Part shown: positions 6,650 to 6,957 of the stretch, piece by piece
Numbering within the stretch: the first letter of the stretch is position 1
Layout: each line of letters opens with the position of its first letter
Assembly (NCBI GenBank): GCA_007130345.1
Contig: SLSP01000543.1
Coordinates: 1-6,957, forward strand
From: Thermoflexales bacterium
GTDB taxonomy: Bacteria; Chloroflexota; Anaerolineae; B4-G1; SLSP01
DNA length: 6,957 nucleotides
Direction of reading: 5' to 3'
The notes under the pieces: model-generated
The model's input: only the letters and a program-made list of their open reading frames with translations
What the model was told of the DNA's origin: nothing
Databases searched by the model: none
Position numbers and translations under genes: made by a program

Positions 6650-6664
6650 AAAAAGGAGGCGATT

Positions 6665-6751
6665 ATGCAAATTCTCTGGCAACGCTTGACCCGGTGGGCC
6701 GCCGCTTGCCCACTCGACATCGCCTTCAATTTTTTAGGGTTCTTTCAGTAG
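6665..6751 (+). pseudogene. Truncated gene start, possibly a second SUKH-like gene
   Basis: AAGGAGG at 6653-6659, the strongest Shine-Dalgarno in the window, lies five bases before an ATG that opens only 28 codons. The first part, MQILWQRLTRWAAACPLDIA, is GC-rich like its neighbours. It then runs into AT-rich sequence (FNFLGFFQ) and stops at 6749-6751. The LWQRL core matches the start of the SUKH protein at 1886 (ETLWQRLEQFFAA), and the DNA shares TGGCAACGC at 6677-6685 and 1922-1930. I infer the 5' end of a SUKH-like gene cut off by a rearrangement or insertion near 6725-6736. A genuine small peptide cannot be excluded. Confidence 0.45.
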
Positions 6752-6957
6752 AGTCAGAGATCGGTATATCCTGGGGCATGGAGGATGAGAAGATTGGCAG
6801 TAGCGCAAAACTAACCCTGTGACAATAAGATGTCCCCGGTTGATTTCAAGCAAGGACACGGATGAGTCTCCTGAAAAAAGTCCAAAAATCCGATTTTTCC
6901 ACACGCGACCTACTAAATATATGAAATTCGCACGCGGAAAATCTACATCTCGTATCA
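6734..6957 (-). CDS. Partial minus-strand open frame entering from the right edge
   Basis: On the minus strand one frame is open for 74 codons from the window edge to a TAA at 6736-6734. It reads FPRANFIYLVGRVWKNRIF, then SLLEINRGHLIVTGLVLRY and ends SLTLLKEP. The true start would lie outside the window. If only its 3' part is real, a GTG at 6859-6857 has AGGAG eight bases before it and would give 41 residues. I recognise no family. The region is more AT-rich than the genes to the left, and the frame ends where the truncated gene at 6665 loses its natural composition. A plus-strand frame across the same bases is also open from 6804 to the edge, so which strand codes is unsettled. Confidence 0.3.
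   Translation of the reverse strand, partial: IRDVDFPRANFIYLVGRVWKNRIFGLFSGDSSVSLLEINRGHLIVTGLVLRYCQSSHPPCPRIYRSLTLLKEP

Noticed and set aside
6873..6880. A-run as a slippery site for programmed -1 frameshifting.
   Set aside because: The A AAA AAG heptamer is out of phase with the only started frame here, and no stimulatory structure or continued ORF can be shown.
6894..6903. TTTTTCCACA as a DnaA box of a replication origin.
   Set aside because: It is a single imperfect match, with no cluster of boxes and no origin-associated genes.
6862..6924. A 20-codon plus-strand ORF with AAGGA before it and an ATGA overlap with an ATG at 6921.
   Set aside because: It is suggestive of a leader peptide, but very short, and the downstream frame has only 12 codons in view. 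It competes with the longer minus-strand frame.

Overview
The window reads as a bacterial chromosome segment of moderately high GC, with dense same-strand gene packing, stop/start overlaps and purine-rich Shine-Dalgarno sequences. Palindromic repeats of the 'accacggagacacagag' and 'taacgcagag..cgc' types lie between genes, and a heptanucleotide repeat lies upstream of the first gene. Together with the gene families present, this style recalls Chloroflexota (Anaerolineae-like) genomes. That placement is an impression, because there is no rRNA or marker gene here.

Region 1 (1-307) has no supported gene. It holds a 161-bp element bounded by 24-bp near-perfect terminal inverted repeats (MITE-like), half of a dispersed palindromic repeat, a dyad that could be an operator, and a 7-bp-period repeat running up to the first ribosome binding site.

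Region 2 (308-3068) is a compact four-gene plus-strand operon. It encodes an Acr3-type arsenite efflux permease, a thioredoxin-coupled arsenate reductase (ArsC, with all catalytic and redox cysteines), a SUKH/SMI1-KNR4-like protein whose GTG start overlaps the arsC stop, and a YbjN-like protein overlapping that in turn. ArsC reduces arsenate to arsenite and Acr3 exports it. The last two genes are not known arsenic genes and look like immunity or chaperone-type accessory genes that are co-translated with the resistance module. No arsR is visible.

Region 3 (3069-3217) is intergenic and dominated by a strong hairpin (3101-3169) followed by a T run. It is both a dispersed repeat and a plausible terminator.

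Region 4 (3218-6751) is a second plus-strand cluster. It contains a gene with two apparent compensating frameshifts (3218-3922); a 728-residue beta-propeller-like protein with a C-terminal four-cysteine YwqG/DUF1963-like module, whose ATG overlaps the upstream stop as ATGA; a 142-residue DUF6892-like protein; another imperfect palindromic repeat; and a 28-codon remnant with a very strong ribosome binding site whose first residues resemble the start of a SUKH protein. SUKH, YwqG-like and DUF6892-like proteins together suggest a cluster of immunity-type accessory genes with no toxin in view.

Region 5 (about 6731-6957) is visibly more AT-rich. A reading frame on the minus strand is open from the right edge down to 6734, so a foreign segment or rearrangement breakpoint probably lies near 6725-6736.
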